Part shown: positions 1 through 13,212 of the stretch, one piece after another
How the letters are laid out: every line of letters begins with the position of its first letter
Numbering within the stretch: the stretch's first letter is position 1
Source of the DNA: Mugil cephalus
Taxonomy: Eukaryota; Chordata; Actinopteri; Mugiliformes; Mugilidae
DNA length: 64,000 bases
Direction: 5' to 3'
NCBI RefSeq assembly: GCF_022458985.1
Contig: NC_061771.1
Span: 31,139,764-31,203,763, forward strand
The notes under the pieces: generated by a model
Told to the model about the DNA's origin: nothing
What the model saw: the letters and a program-made list of their open reading frames with translations, nothing else
Database searches by the model: none
Translations under genes and position numbers: made by a program

Positions 1-615
1 AATGATATCGACCAGATATCTGTATGGAAGAAAAGTTAATATTTCAACAAATATTGGAGTAGAATCTTGGCTCTGAGGTGAGATCTGTTTAGGGAGGATG
101 ACTTTTAAGAGGTTTCTGAAGCAGAGGAGAAAATGGTGGAAAGATTCTCCAAACAGAATGACAGATTGGATGGTGGAGAAATCTGGCGGGTTAGCGATCT
201 CAGAAATAGTTGAAAGCTGAGTCATTTTAATACCAAACGGGTGTGGTTGTATTAAGAATCTAATGGAGATTAGATTCTATGATTAAGTCTATGGCCTTTA
301 TCACCAAAAGTGTATTTTTCTCCAGCTTTTAGGATCGATTGAAATGTTGCCTCATACCTAGAAACCTCCTCACTGAGATCAGAGTTTCTGTCCATTCCTT
401 GGAATCACTCCTAAGATACGACCCCTTGCTGGGTAGTTTTAGGCTGTGCTAGGAGCTAAATGAGAGGATTCTCAGAATCTGATGTATGAATCCGACATGA
501 GTCGACTGGTTCCTTCAACACATTGACCTGACGGAGTGGTTGGTTTGATGAGCTCCACGGGGCAGCGTCACCTCAGCTGGAGGCTCTCTGATTTATCCAC
601 GTATCCATCTGAGGT

Positions 616-3600
616 CTACCTCAGCCGAGCTACATCCACGTCCTCCGTCACTCGCAGGGACGACGTCCGAGTGACGTCATCGGCCGACTTGGCGGCCACA
701 AACGTCACCAACCTCAGCGAGAACCTGCTTGCCTTCTTCAGGCGCTTGCTGTTGTTCCTGACGCTCACGAAGCAGAGTGTGTTGATGACCCCGTTGCTCA
801 TGGCGATGCACTCAATGATGTAAAAGGCCACCAGGGAGTTCCTGTCCCTGGAGATGAGGGTGGGGTAAAAGTCGCGCAGCAGGGCGAAGCTGTAATACGG
901 CGTCCAGCACAGGACGTAGGCCACCAGCACCAGGATCAGCACCACCACCGTCCGGCGACGCCTCTGCAGGCGCTTCCTGATCTGCTCCGTCTGGAAACCC
1001 GGGACGTCTTTGAACCACAGCTCCCTGGAGATGTGGGTGTAGCAGACGGCCATGACGGCGACGGGGCAGATGAACTCCAGGGCGAAGATGAGGAGGAAGT
1101 AGGCGCGGTAGTAGACCTGCTGGTCCACGGGCCAGATCTGAGCACAGAAGGTCTTGTGGGCGTGGCCTTCCACGTGAGGGTACGTCGTCTCGGAGGCCAT
1201 GTACGCCGAGGGGATGGAGATGAAGATGGGGACGATCCAGACGGTCAGGATGACGCAGTACGCCGTCTGGTTCTTCATACGAGGCCTCAGAGGGTGGAGG
1301 ATCGCCATGTACCTGCAGACGCCAACAGAACAACAGAACAACGTTGATCCGAACTTAAAATGCAAATGTCCTGAAGGTCCATTAGTTCAAGGAAAGGACA
1401 GACGTCATCACTTGCTGCGTTTCCATTCCTTCTAGAAATGAACAACTCCTAAATATCGCTATAGAGGGTATCCATTGACGTCGCCTCCTCCTGAGGCCAC
1501 GCCCCCCGGGGGACAAAAACATGGTGAAATGTATCAGTAAATACCTGGAAAAATGTGGATTATCAGATCAAATTACGGATTAACTTGACTTAACTGGACT
1601 TAACCATGATCCATATGAGCTAGTATGGATTTGGAAAAGTGGATTAGCCTCAGTTTCAGTTAGTTTCAGGTCATTTCCATTATGATGAATGTGGCTAAAT
1701 CAAATACGCTAACAATGAGAGCTTTACTGAGAGGTAACGTTAGCCATGCAATACTGTAGCGTTAACAGGATGATGAGTGATCACAGATATTCAGTTTATT
1801 GTTTTACTGTTGGAACTGAAACAGTTACTGTCGGCCGTAACTACACCAAAACAACAACATCCACAGAACGTAACTTAAGAAGTAACTTAAGGTATGACTT
1901 CATCAATAAATGCAGCATAAATTAATATTAGCTCACACTAAATGAACCACAACACCAGGTTTCTGTGTCTGGATTCCAGTTGTTTCTTCTAATGCAGCGA
2001 TCCATTTACTTCTCTTTTCTTTGGCAGATATCTGTAAAAATATAAAATATATCTCTGACTGCTTTTCAAATCTGTTGGTTCAGTCAATCACACAACAGCT
2101 CTTAATTTTTAAATTAATTTTACAGTTTAGACAATAGTGAAGCCCATTATTCAAAAACTTTACGAGAGTTACAGCTCATTCGCAAAACACAATTCAATGG
2201 GAACACGTACAAAGAGCAATTGTAATTTAACGAAGTTTCAGAAATATCACTTTTATCTTTTGAAAAACTGAATGGAACGGAAACTTAGCTACCGATGTAG
2301 ACTCTTGGTTCTGAACTCCTCCTCTTCTTCTTCTTCTTCTTTGTTCTTTCATTCTTTGGATTCCTTAAATCTTCGCTGAGGCTTCAAAGCTTCCTGACCT
2401 CATCTTGGTGCCACGAATAAAGTTGAAAAACATAACACTAAGTAAATATTTAGAAGTCTGGAAGTGCGGTTTGATGAATGTTCCCTCATCCCGAGCAGGA
2501 CGCTTCACATCAAACAGACGAGCTGATGATTTATGTCCTGCTGATATAAAAGCTGCTGCTGACACTTTAGGACCAGCCGTGCTTCCTGTTTCATTCATCA
2601 TGAAACGTCCACTGGCGTTTATAAAGGGCATGTGTGGAGAGGAGAGAAGGGTAATCTGTGTGTCTGTGAAGAAGCGTTAGATCCAGACATCTTCAGAGTC
2701 TTCAGCAGAAACAAACATTTCAGTTTCCTGGTTTGCTTCCAGAAGACGTTCCTGATCTGGATTAATTAGCTGCCGATGTTTACACTAACAGCCGTACGTC
2801 CGACGTCTTTCATGTTAGTGGCGCTTCTGTTTCACTCAACACCTTCAGCAGTTTGAGCGTGTTTTATAATTATATTTCAATCTTCACGGGTTAATTTTAT
2901 TTTAGATAAACTAGTGGTTAGATGTAAGTGTGTAATCTTTGTTTTCATTTTTTTTCGTTTGTTTGTTTGTTTGTTTGTTTATAGGAAAGTTATACTGAAA
3001 AGATGAGAATGGGGATATCAACGTTTGAAAAATATGTTTTTAAAAGTTTCTAGGGGCTGGAGAGAGTGTTGAATTCTGGATAGTTTGTAGCTTTTAAGTT
3101 GCTAAGATAGGAAATTATTTCATTTCTAATTTTGCATTTATGTTGCAGTTCTACAATTGTTTTTTTTACTTGCAATGGAAATGATGCAATGTTTATCCTG
3201 AGACCTCAGCGTTTGTCTACAATGCGTTTTTAATTTCTCCATTTCTTTTTATTTGGGTTTAGTAGGACGTAAGAACTATAAACACCTTGAACAGGAAACA
3301 CTTTTTGGAAAAAACAAAAAAGATTTACTAATGCGTGGACACTGGGGCTATTTCAATAAAGTCACAAAAATGTAACAAAATATGTTAGTCTTCATGTCCC
3401 CGTGTGAGGACACAGGGTCTCGGGAGGTTAAACCAAGAAAGATTATACTGCAACTGGGATATTTGAGAGTTTTTTTTAGAAATGTGGGCATTTCCATGGA
3501 CAGTTTTTTATTGTAATATTTAGGTTTTTGCATTTCGAGGGGGAATGGAAATACAGCAAGTGTTAGTAATTCAGAACCAACAGTGTTTCAAATATAAGAG

Positions 3601-4283
3601 GGACTAGCTCCTTCCAAACAAAAGCTATAGTTTTATGTTCTGCTTGTTTCATTGGTACATATAAAAGAGGGTTTCCTAGGCATCAAGAGTCTGGGACTTC
3701 CACTAGTGTCCGCTACAAAGACGTGGACGATGAGAGAGAGTCACTCATTAACTAAATTTACCAAAGATCAGACCAAAAAATTCAAATATTTTCACATATT
3801 AGTCGATGACTTTGAAGCTTGAACTTCTTTGGTGGAAACCTGGACCGGAACATGGACACCCCGTGTTTGAGGAAGGCGAACCCACCTGTCCACGGCGATG
3901 GCTAGGAGTGCGTTGGTGGACACGTAGAGCGACACAGTCCGCAGGTAGTTGGTGGCGGCGCAGAGCACGAGGCCATGCTCCCACGACAGCTGCTTCACCA
4001 CGTAGTAGTCCAACAGGAAGGGGCAGCACACCCCCGCCACCAGGACGTCCGACACCGCCAGGTTGGCGATCAGCAGGTTGGTCAGGTTCCTGAGCTGCTT
4101 GTAGCGGGCGAGGCTGGCGATGAACAGGCAGTTCCCAATGCCGCAGACCAGTATGATGCCCACCAGGACCGCGCCAATGACGATGGTGGCCACGAAGAAC
4201 GCTCGGCCCCGGGTGGTGTCTGGGATCTCGTCCAGAGGAACGTCGTAGTCCAGAAAGTTGCTGGTGTTGGTTGGGTCGCCCAT
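616..4283 (-). CDS. prokr: Prokineticin receptor (class A GPCR), two coding exons
   Basis: Coding exons are 3886-4283 and 616-1312, with a 2.6-kb intron. They splice with canonical GT-AG inside the arginine codon of the DRY motif (D132-R133-Y134) and give 364 residues. Exon 1 carries an N-glycosylation site (N6), a short acidic N-terminus, TM1-TM3 and the near-invariant family segments [13 protein letters not shown] and [18 protein letters not shown]. Exon 2 carries HPLRPRMK, the QIWPVDQQ loop, [21 protein letters not shown] and the TM7 signature INTLCFV. As in known prokineticin receptors, TM7 lacks a classical NPxxY. The family is a plasma-membrane Gq-coupled receptor for PROK1/PROK2, involved in neuroendocrine and circadian signalling. 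The tail ends in an acidic, VxxLR-like terminus similar to mammalian PROKR1 and PROKR2. Residues match both mammalian paralogues (YDVPLDE and NTLCFV favour PROKR1, human 20p12 neighbours favour PROKR2), so I do not assign a number. Confidence 0.93.
1313..3885 (-). other. Intron of the prokineticin receptor (1313-3885)
   Basis: This intron interrupts the DRY codon, as in mammalian prokineticin receptors. It is AT-rich and unremarkable apart from short CTT and GTTT runs near 2325-2345 and 2957-2982. Short open frames around 2365-2680 have no recognisable similarity and I do not call them genes. Confidence 0.75.
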
Positions 4284-4409
4284 TTCAGATCAGGTCGACA
4301 TGCTAGGACTCATGTGTCTGCAGACGTAAAACACAGAATCACCACGTCCAAATGATCTGATTGACCAGCAGATCTTCACTGGAGCAGAATCAGTTCCCAT
4401 CAAAGAGAC

Positions 4410-5190
4410 TTGGACATTCATAAGAATGTTAGCTAAATATGACAATGTTAGCTTAAACAAGCTAATGGTAGCCTGAAAAAAAAATAATTTAAGCAACTAC
4501 ATTAACCAAAACAGGATAATGTTAGTGACCATGTTAGTCTAAAAAGCTAACGATATCCTGAGAAAAAGTTTAGAAGTAGTGTTGACCAAATGACAATGTT
4601 AGCTCCTATGTTAGCCCAAACAAGCCAATGGTGGCCTGAAAAACATAATTTAGCTACAACTACACTAGCCTAAGAAAAAGTTCATAAGTGGTAAGGTTGG
4701 TCAAATATGACAATGTTAGCTCTAGACAAGCTAATGGTAGCCTGAAAAACATCATTTAAGCAACTATATTAGCCAAAACAGGATCATGGTAGTGGCAAAA
4801 CAAGCTAGCCTGAGAAAATGTTCATAAGTAGTAATGTTGGCCAAATACGGCGATGTTTGCTCCTATGTTAACCTAAAAAAGCTAAGGATAGTCTGAAAAA
4901 GAATTAAGTAACTATATTAGCCAAAAAAAAAAAAAAGCCCAAACAAGCTAATGGTAGCCTGAAAAACCAAAACATAATTTCAGTAACAATTTTAGCCTAA
5001 ACAAGAAAATGTTAGCCATTAGACAAAATCGCCTGAAAAAGAAATAAGCAACTATATTAGCCAAAACAGGATAGTGCTAGCGGCTATTTTAGCCTAAACA
5101 AGCTAACAGTAGCTGGAAAAATGTAATTTAAGAAAATATATTGACCCAAACGATAAAATGTTAGCCATTTAATTAGCCTAAACAATGTAA
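4410..5190. repeat. Degenerate GTTAGC/GCTAATGG minisatellite upstream of prokr
   Basis: Diverged units contain phrases such as AATGTTAGC, AAACAAGCTAATGGTAGCC and TATTAGCCAAAACAGG. They recur every several tens of bases with indels. The array is old compared with the homogeneous arrays in kif16b. Confidence 0.8.
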
Positions 5191-6839
5191 AAATCTTTGC
5201 TGGAGTAGAACCAGTTCTCAACAAAGAGACTCCAGAACAACTTTACTCCACAAACAATTTATCTAGAAAATCACAACAACTCAACCTTCACTCGACTCCA
5301 ACAGGAAACATGGCTACAGTGTTTTATCCACCCATTCATCCATCCACCCCGAGCTCCTCTCCATGCCAACCCTGTGATTTTATTATTGCTCATGTTGGGT
5401 GATGAACCTTGAAGAGCGACAGCGGTCGACTGCAGGTTCACTGTTTGATTTAGAGTTTTTAAACGCATCATTTTCACGATGCTGTTGATGGAGTCGCCTG
5501 GTTACCGTGTTCATGTAGAGTACTCGTCAGATTTGTCCAAACTCTGGGGAATGTCACGTCTCGACTCTGAAAACCTTTCAGAGTTTTATTACCAAAGAGC
5601 AGCTTCAAGAATCAAACTCAACACGAAAACACTCACTGCACTGGTCATCAGACCTGTTTGAAATGAGGATTTAACATGCAGTCTGATAAAAAAAAATAAT
5701 AATTTAAAGAAATTCAACAGTAATACTGTAACAATTGGTGTTTATTTAAAAATAATATTAAAACATCCATAAAAATTATGTTACTCCACCAATTTAACAC
5801 TAAGTTGCTCTTAAGTAATTTAAATAATAATAGTATGAAAAAGGAAACTCTTAAGAAAAAAACAAATACAAATAATAAGAAATAATTCTTATTCTTATTT
5901 ATTATTATTATTATTTCCCTCCATATGTTTTTGTTCATATGTTGCTCATATTGTTATTATTATACCATAGTGATAAAATGTGCAAATGTTGTTTTTACAA
6001 CAAACTTATCTTTGTTTTATTTTTTCTTTCTTAACTTTCCGTGTTTATTTATTTTTTTCGTGGCATAAATTCAATTACACCCAGTTACACCTGATCGTGA
6101 CAGATTGACTTGACTGGGAGCCAAGCGATGCTAATGGCTAATGTTTGTTTATGATGGTGTACGTCATTAAACTAAATTATCTGGTACTGACGGGATCCCG
6201 ATTGATCAGTTGATCAATAAATGAGGAATGAAGGTCTCCTCAGACCCACAATCAATGAATCACATTTAATAATAGATGCGGAGCTGGGGGTCACATTAGA
6301 TCACAATAAAACATGTGTTAAATGGATCTGTCTGCGGATTGTTCTTCAAAATATATTCTACTTTTTAATAAATAAAAACACACTTATTTCAGTTTAATAT
6401 TTCAGTTTTTTCTGGCACTAATGAGCCTCCATACATCAACCAACCCAGCCTCTAAATTAACTTGAAATTAAAATAAAATAACTTCATTTTTTGTTAATAG
6501 TTAGAGCAAAATCAAGAGACAAAAACAAAACAAATAAAGAAATACGAAAATATATTGTCAGTATTTGATGAATTATTTGAGTTTTATCTCATTTCTTCAT
6601 TAAGTCGAGTTACTATTCGTCTGAATCAGTGAGAAAACAAAGTTATAACACGAAACCCGACGTTAAATGAAAAACACGTTGAAATAAAAGAATATTTAAA
6701 CTCTCACCTGAAGCTGCTTCTCTCCTCCACGGACTCTGCGTCTCTGTGACGAGAACGCGAGTAAAGCGCGTACCCGACGACCGCCCCCCCCCCCCTTCCC
6801 GCCCCCGACCCACCGCACACCGAAAGAAAAAAATAAAAA

Positions 6840-6840
<1 letters not shown>

Positions 6841-6894
<54 letters not shown>

Positions 6895-6909
6895 CATACA
6901 TACATACAT
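6841..6909. repeat. (TA)n followed by (CATA)n microsatellite
   Basis: About 50 bases of alternating TA pass directly into ACATACATACAT. This is plain simple-sequence DNA between genes. It is open in several frames and so creates spurious short ORFs. Confidence 0.95.
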
Positions 6910-7374
6910 TTTTTATCATTTTAATCTACAACTCTAAAATCATCCTTTCAGACAGAGTAGTTATCAATCAACAACTGGTTAGCACCAGTTAGCATCAGTG
7001 TCAGATTATCGGCGTCAGTTATCAGTTAATATTAGCATCAGTTAGCATCATAAACAGTTAGCATCAGGTGAGTATCTGGTTAACGTCGATTAAAAACAAC
7101 TTTATGGTCAGTTTATGATCAGTGATGAGATACTAACAAACAGTTATCAGCTAGCAACACGTTAGCATCAGTATCACGTTAATGAAAGTGGGTTATTGGG
7201 CAAAGAGACACAAAACAACCAGGGTGGATGGAGGGGTTGATAAAACCTGCATTAAAGAACTAAAGTTTGTTTTGTTGAACACACTTTTGTCGACGTTGTC
7301 ATGGGCTGATTACACACAGACACGTGAGCTCAATATCAGAAAACACAAGAAAAACGCAAATTCTGAAAAAGCTT

Positions 7375-7388
7375 TTTATTATTTTATT
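7375..7388 (-). terminator. snrpb2: snrpb2 poly(A) signal
   Basis: Two AATAAA hexamers on the minus strand (7375-7380 and 7383-7388) lie about 210 bases beyond the stop codon. They would end a short 3' UTR. Confidence 0.6.
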
Positions 7389-7598
7389 TTACAAAATGAG
7401 ACGTAAGCCTGAGGTTTTTCGTTTTTCCTCAAATTTGTTTTAAACAAAAGCTTTACCACAAAAAAAAACTACCTTGGGGAAAAAAAAATATCTTTACACA
7501 AAAATAAAAACATAAAAAACTACTTGTGCCCGATGGAAGTCCAGGAACCAGCGTCCACTCAGAGTCTCTTAGTCCCATCAGACGTGGGACTACTTCCT

Positions 7599-10500
7599 CT
7601 ACTTCTTGGCGTAGGTGATCTTCATGGCGCAGGTGGCTGTGATGCGGAAGCCCTGCAGAGCGTCTTTGGCCACGCCGGCCTGAGTGTCGCTTTCAAACTC
7701 CACGAAAGAAATGTCGTGTTTCCCCGGGACGAGTCGCACCTCCTTGAAACCAGGAAACCTGGAGACGACCGAGAGAAAAGTAGATTAAAGCCCGGGACAG
7801 ATAAAACTAGTCCAGAGAGAATCAACATTTATTGATTGTTTGATTTAGGGGCGAGTTTTTATTTTTAAAGACTTTTGTTTGATTATTTTTTCTGCCTCTT
7901 GTCTCTTAACTCTTATGTCCTCCTCTGCATTTTTGTAATTTTTTTCAAAAGTTTTTTATTATTATTATTATTTATTTATGTATTTTTTAACTTATTTGGT
8001 GATAATTTTGGCTGTGTTACAGCTTGTGGCTTGAATTTCTGCAGGAACTCTTCTCTTTAGCCAAAAAAATTATAATTATATATATATAAATTATAATTAT
8101 ATAATTATATTATTAAATTATTGAATATTTCAATCATTTTCAGGATTTAAACTGTTTAAACAAACAAAAAAAAAAACTGAATTATTTTCCATAAAATAAA
8201 CAGTAGGTGGACGGGACTTTGGTGGTTATTAGAGTCTTGGATATGTCAAAGATTAACAATTAAACTGATTTAATTGCATTAGTGTTTTTTATGTATTTAT
8301 GTATTATTCCCTGTAGAAACCTGCCCCATTGACTTCCATTATAACCACATTTTTTAACCTGGCTGCTATTCCAGTATAAAACCATGTTAACATTTCATTT
8401 AGAAGAAAACTAGTGATATTTGACATTTTTACTGTATTTGATCAGATTCAACCATTTTCTCATTGTGGGTTGATGCATGAAGTTCTTCATTAATTATAAT
8501 GAAGCCGTGTAACTACCAGGGACAACGAGTGTGAGTGTGTGTCGGAGGATTTTATGGCAGTTTCTTTATGCGTGTACATTTTTAACCACAAAGGTGTCCA
8601 GTCAAAATGACACTGAATTTCAAAAATCTGACTAAAGAAAAGTCTGCACAGATGTTAGGGAGGAAAGTGGAGACGTCTCTGATCCATTCACCCACTTACA
8701 CCAGCGGTGACACCATTAAATCAACCATTAATGTGCTCATCCGTAAAGCAGAAGCTGCTTTGATTTGTAATTTCTTCCCCGGGATAAATAGCATCAAGAA
8801 AACATTTTTTATTGTCCATTAAAACGACAGGAGACTACGAGACGCGAGCTAGCTTATGCTAAGCTAAATAACCCGAGCCTAAAAACAACCACAGAACTCA
8901 CTGGTTGAAGAGCATGGAGAGCATCATCTCGTTGGTCTCCTCTGGGAGGTTACTGAGGAACAGGATGTGGTTTGGTGGGTTGTCTGGAACCTGAGAGGAC
9001 GACAACATCTGGATCAGCACAGAAACTAAACATCTGGTCCAGTTAAAACCAGAATCTAAAAACAGGGTTAAAGGGGCTGCAAGGAAACAGAAAAATCTGC
9101 TCATTTTTATTTTGATAACTGACAGTTCAGAGTGTTCAGTTTGAAGCTTCTCACCACTTTATTAGGAACAGTTTAACTGTGTATGAAAACAGATCTGATG
9201 TTTTTTTTTTTTTTACCTGTACTGCAGGTGAGAGCGCGGGAACAGCAGGTACCTGTGAACCAGAAACACGACAATGAGGACTGAACCGAACATTAAACCC
9301 GACGCCTCCAAACAGGAAGCTGCACTCACCGCCGACGGCTTCTTTGCGGCGTTGGCCACCAGCTCCTGAGCTTTCTTCTTCTTGTCCTTCTTCTTCTCCT
9401 TGTCGCCGTACGTGCCCTTCATCTTAGCGATGACCTCAGAGTCGGTCTTGGCGTACTGTATCCTCTGGAAAACAACCGGACGTCCAATTAGAGGTTGGAC
9501 AGAGATCACAGCGGCCACAAGGAGGGACAAAAAAAACCCCACAAAGAGACACAAAACAAGGAGGACAGGCTTGGCTTATCATAGGCTAGCTATGCTAAGC
9601 TAATCGTCTGTTGGGTGAGACACTAAACAAACTAAAACTACCCAACAGAGACACAAAACAACCAGAAAGAGACAAAAACAGACACACAACAGCCTAAAAC
9701 TACCTAACAAAGATACAAAACAGCTTATAACTAAACAACAGAGACACAAAACAACCTATAACTAACCAACAGAGACACAAAACAACCTAAAACTAAACAA
9801 CAGGGACACAAAACAGCTTATAACTAAACAACAGGGACACAAAACAACCTATAACTAAACAACAGAGACACAAAACAACCTATAACTAAACAACAGAGAC
9901 ACAAAACAACCTATAACTAAACAACAGAGACACAAAACAACCTATAACTAAACAACAGAGACACAAAACAACTTAAAACTAACCAACAGAGACACAAAAC
10001 AACCTAAAACTAACCAACAGAGACACAAAACAACCTATAACTAAACAACAGAGACACAAAACAACCTATAACTATGCAACAGAGACACAAAACAACTTAA
10101 AACTAACCAACAGAGACACAAAACAACCTAAAACTAACCAACAGAGACACAAAACAACCTATAACTATGCAACAGAGACACAAAACAACCTATAACTAAC
10201 CAACAGAGACACAAAACAACCTATAACTATGCAACAGAGACACAAAACAACCTAAAACTAACCAATGGGGACACAAAACAAAACAACTTAAAACTAAACA
10301 ACAAAGACACAAAACAACCTATAACTACACAACAGAGACACAAAACAACTTAAAACTAACCAACAGAGACACAAAACAACCTGTAACTAACCAACAGAGA
10401 CACAAAACAACCTATAACTATGCAACAGAGACACAAAACAACTTAAAACTAACCAACAGAGACACAAAACAACCTAAAACTAACCAACAGAGACACAAAA

Positions 10501-11484
10501 CAACCTATAACTAACCAACAGAGACACAAAACAACCTATAACTATGCAACAGAGACACAAAACAACCTAAAACTAACCAATGGGGACACAAAACAAAACA
10601 ACTTAAAACTAAACAACAAAGACACAAAACAATCTATAACTACACAACAAAGACACAAAACAACCTATAACTAAACAACAAAGACACAAAACAACCTGTA
10701 ACTAACCAATAGAGACACAAAACAACCTGTAACTAAACAACAAAGACACAACACAGCCTACAACTAACAAATAGAGACACAAAACAACTTAAAACTAACA
10801 AATAGAGACACAAAACAACTTAAAACTAACAAATAGAGACACAAAACAACTTAAAACTAACAAATAGAGACACAAAACAACTTAAAACTAACAAATAGAG
10901 ACACAAAACAATCACAGACACAAAAACAGACACAACAACCTGAAACTATCCAACAGAGACACAAGACAACAGCAAAGAGACACCACACAAAGGAGCTGGA
11001 CCTACCATGGGCTTGTTGTAGAAGGGGAAACCCTGCAGCTGCCGCAGAGCGTTGGTGGCGGCGGCGAGCTCCTTGAAGACGACGAAGGCCTGTCCCCTCA
11101 TCGCCATCGTCTTCAGGGCCACGATGTCGACGATCTGGCCGAACTGGGAGAGGAGAGCGTAGAGCGAACGCTTCAGCTCTGAGGACGAGACGAACCCCGT
11201 AGTTAGACCATCGATTCAGACAAAAACTTCACCAGGAACCGAGACGGCGTCAGTAACGTCAGGGTTCTGCTGCCTCCGGCCACCAGGGGGAGCTCTCCCA
11301 CCTCCATGTTCATATAGTCTATGATCTACACACTACACTATCAGATACATGTTTGACGTTTAGGATTTAAAATCTGAGTGAGAACAGCTGATTATTAAGG
11401 TGATAAAAAAAAAAACTCACCTTCTTTCTTGACTTTGTCGTTGATGTTGTTGATGTAAATTGTGTGGTTCGGTCGGATATCCAT
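7599..11484 (-). CDS. snrpb2: U2 snRNP B'' protein (SNRPB2)
   Basis: Six coding exons: 11421-11484, 11006-11178, 9330-9464, 9217-9252, 8902-8990 and 7599-7758. All have canonical GT/AG ends and sum to 657 nt (218 residues; human protein 225). The protein starts [16 protein letters not shown]1 spans about residues 7-85, with the RNP1-like RGQAFVVF and YNKPMRIQYAK. A Lys-rich linker follows, then RRM2 ([20 protein letters not shown] to KITYAKK at the end). In the family, B'' binds stem-loop IV of U2 snRNA together with U2 A' in the nucleus. The [13 protein letters not shown] start and [17 protein letters not shown] favour SNRPB2 over its U1A paralogue SNRPA. The intron between 9465 and 11005 is filled by a 31-bp minisatellite. 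The gene is head to head with kif16b. Confidence 0.96.
9217..9252 (-). other. snrpb2: 36-nt in-frame microexon of snrpb2
   Basis: A 12-codon exon (Val/Pro/Ala-rich, ending AVQ) sits between CAG and GTAAAA splice signals. It joins in frame between the Lys-rich linker exon and the second RRM exon. The human linker has a Pro/Asn/Gln segment at the same place, so I take it as a genuine exon that lengthens the inter-RRM linker. Confidence 0.82.
9618..10975. repeat. 31-bp minisatellite in snrpb2 intron 2
   Basis: About 1.35 kb of tandem units built around CAACAGAGACACAAAACAAC followed by a variable CTATAACTAA or TTAAAACTAA segment. Unit length is close to 31 bases. Higher-order blocks repeat (for example units with TATGCAAC, and the variant with CCAATGGGGAC at about 10262 and 10577), suggesting multi-unit duplication. 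The last block (about 10770-10910) is a homogenised CAAATAGAGACAC subtype. Confidence 0.95.
11276..11340. mobile_element. Fragment of transposon family B (AGTCTATG end) in snrpb2 intron 1
   Basis: The fragment carries GCCACCAGGGGGAGCTCTC followed by TCCATGTTCATATAGTCTATG. It matches the right end of the element at 45493-45903. Only this end is preserved. Confidence 0.65.
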
Positions 11485-12618
11485 GGTGGAGTCTGAGGAA
11501 ACAAAAAACGACAACAGGTTCAGCTTCTTCGCTGGAGGAAATCTAATTCAGTAAAAGTTTACTCGTCTCCATCAGCGTCACATTTAGAAACGATCAGATT
11601 AAATAATTAACAACATAAACATGGGTCTCGTGGTTGTTTTTGCTCCATCAAGCACTCAGACTAATGTTTACATACAAGACTCTAATAATATGCAGACAAC
11701 CTTTTCCTTTATAGGCACAAAACGTCTTCTTGTCGTAACGCTGTTATTTAAAGATAAATGTCTGTTTAGAAACATGAATGTGCTTCGGATTAATTAAGTC
11801 AAGTTTAAGAATAGTCAAGAATAGTCAAGTTGGGAATAGTTTACTTTATTTGTAAGAGACTGAAACAAACAATACACAAACAGCTGTTTTATTTATTAAA
11901 AAATGAAGCTGTACTAGTTTTATTTAAAAGGTTAATAGTGTCTATGCATGATGTTTCTTTGTCTTTTAAAAAAACTATTTCACTTTGTACTAAATTAATA
12001 GTTTTAAGTGGTAACAGACTAATTACACTATCGGATGTTTTATTTATTAAAAGCTGTACTAGTTTAATGACTTGGACAGACTTTAATTAGTTGTTCACAG
12101 TAGCTTGGTTGCACATAAAAGAAACACTCTTAAAAAACAGTTAAAAAAATAAATAAATAAATTATAATAAATGTAAATAAGTTATAAGTATTATATAGCC
12201 AGATAAAAGAGAAAATAGTGTAAGAAAAAATTGTACAGAATTATCTATGAACAAATGTACATGTTTAAGGTTTCTCTCGTCCTTTGCTAATTAGCTCTAA
12301 TTAATAAAGTTACAGTAAAAATAAAAAATATTATTACAACCGTTTTTATTTAATTTAAGAACACTTCATAGACCCGAAGAGTTTTTTTTTAAGGTTTTAA
12401 ACATAGCTGCTCGCTTCAAGCTACTGTTAGCATACGTTAGCCCAACGTTAGTCCGTTAGCATTCCTAGCGATAGCTCAGCGAATATTAGCTCCCAGCGTA
12501 ACCGCTTCTGATGCTCTTTACGCGGGGAGGTTTTTCATCGTTTCCTCGGTCTGTCCGGCGCATGAGAGAATCTGTAGACGGGAGAGGGGCAGAGAAAAGT
12601 TGGTAAATATAAACTCAC

Positions 12619-12660
12619 CTGCTTTAAGCTCACACCGCTCACTTACAACCGGAAACACGC
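12619..12660 (-). promoter_or_regulatory. snrpb2: Probable snrpb2 5' UTR exon and promoter edge
   Basis: The start codon exon is preceded at once by a 3' splice site (TTTCCTCAG just upstream of 11484), so a noncoding first exon must exist. A good donor (AAAGCAG then GTGAGT) lies at 12619 on the minus strand. Just upstream is an ETS-type ACCGGAAAC core near 12648-12657, followed by CG-rich DNA. The exact transcription start is inferred. Confidence 0.5.
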
Positions 12661-12731
12661 TGAGGGCGCCCGCTGCGGATTTAACGAGCGCCGCCCTCTA
12701 CCGCCGCCAGCAGGCGAGGAGGAGAACTGCA

Positions 12732-12733
12732 GG

Positions 12734-12813
<80 letters not shown>
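12732..12813. repeat. (GATA)n microsatellite between snrpb2 and kif16b
   Basis: About 80 bases of pure TAGA/GATA repeats sit in the divergent intergenic region, just upstream of the snrpb2 promoter. Confidence 0.97.
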
Positions 12814-13212
12814 AACAAAAACAAATAAATAATATAAGCAATAAAAATAATATACAATATTTACAATACAAGAATTAAAAGAAGTAAATATGAAAACTTA
12901 TGAAATTGTTGTGAAATTAAATGTACAACCACTAACAACCAAGTGCATACAAAATATCTTTGTCTGTTTTGTGCTTTTGTGGTTTCACTTAAATCTTTTA
13001 TTTTCCGTGAGAGGCGACAACAGCCGGTTGATTTCGCTATAGAAGACCATTCAAAGTCCTCTAGTGTCGAAGTTAATTTAGTTTTTATTTTAACTGCGTT
13101 ATATGGCTGCGAAACTCCACAGAAAATATCACTCCCAGGTTTATTAGTTTATGAGTCCTAAAACACCGGTTCACGTCGGGACAGTGTCGCCTAAAAAAAA
13201 AAAAAAAAAAAA

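Larger units (their letters stand above)
4284..7370. other. Intergenic region between prokr and snrpb2
   Basis: I see no gene here. The stretch holds a degenerate GTTAGC/GCTAA minisatellite (about 4410-5190), AT-rich unique-looking sequence, a C-run near 6785-6796 and a (TA)n/(TACA)n microsatellite (6841-6909). The prokr promoter should lie just above 4283, but I cannot point to a core element. Confidence 0.6.

Noticed and set aside
2365-2680. Overlapping 88-91 codon ORFs inside the prokr intron
   Set aside because: No similarity recognised, no splice context, opposite strands both open by chance.
5271-5661. Short ORFs in the prokr-snrpb2 intergenic DNA
   Set aside because: No recognisable domain, no supporting signals.
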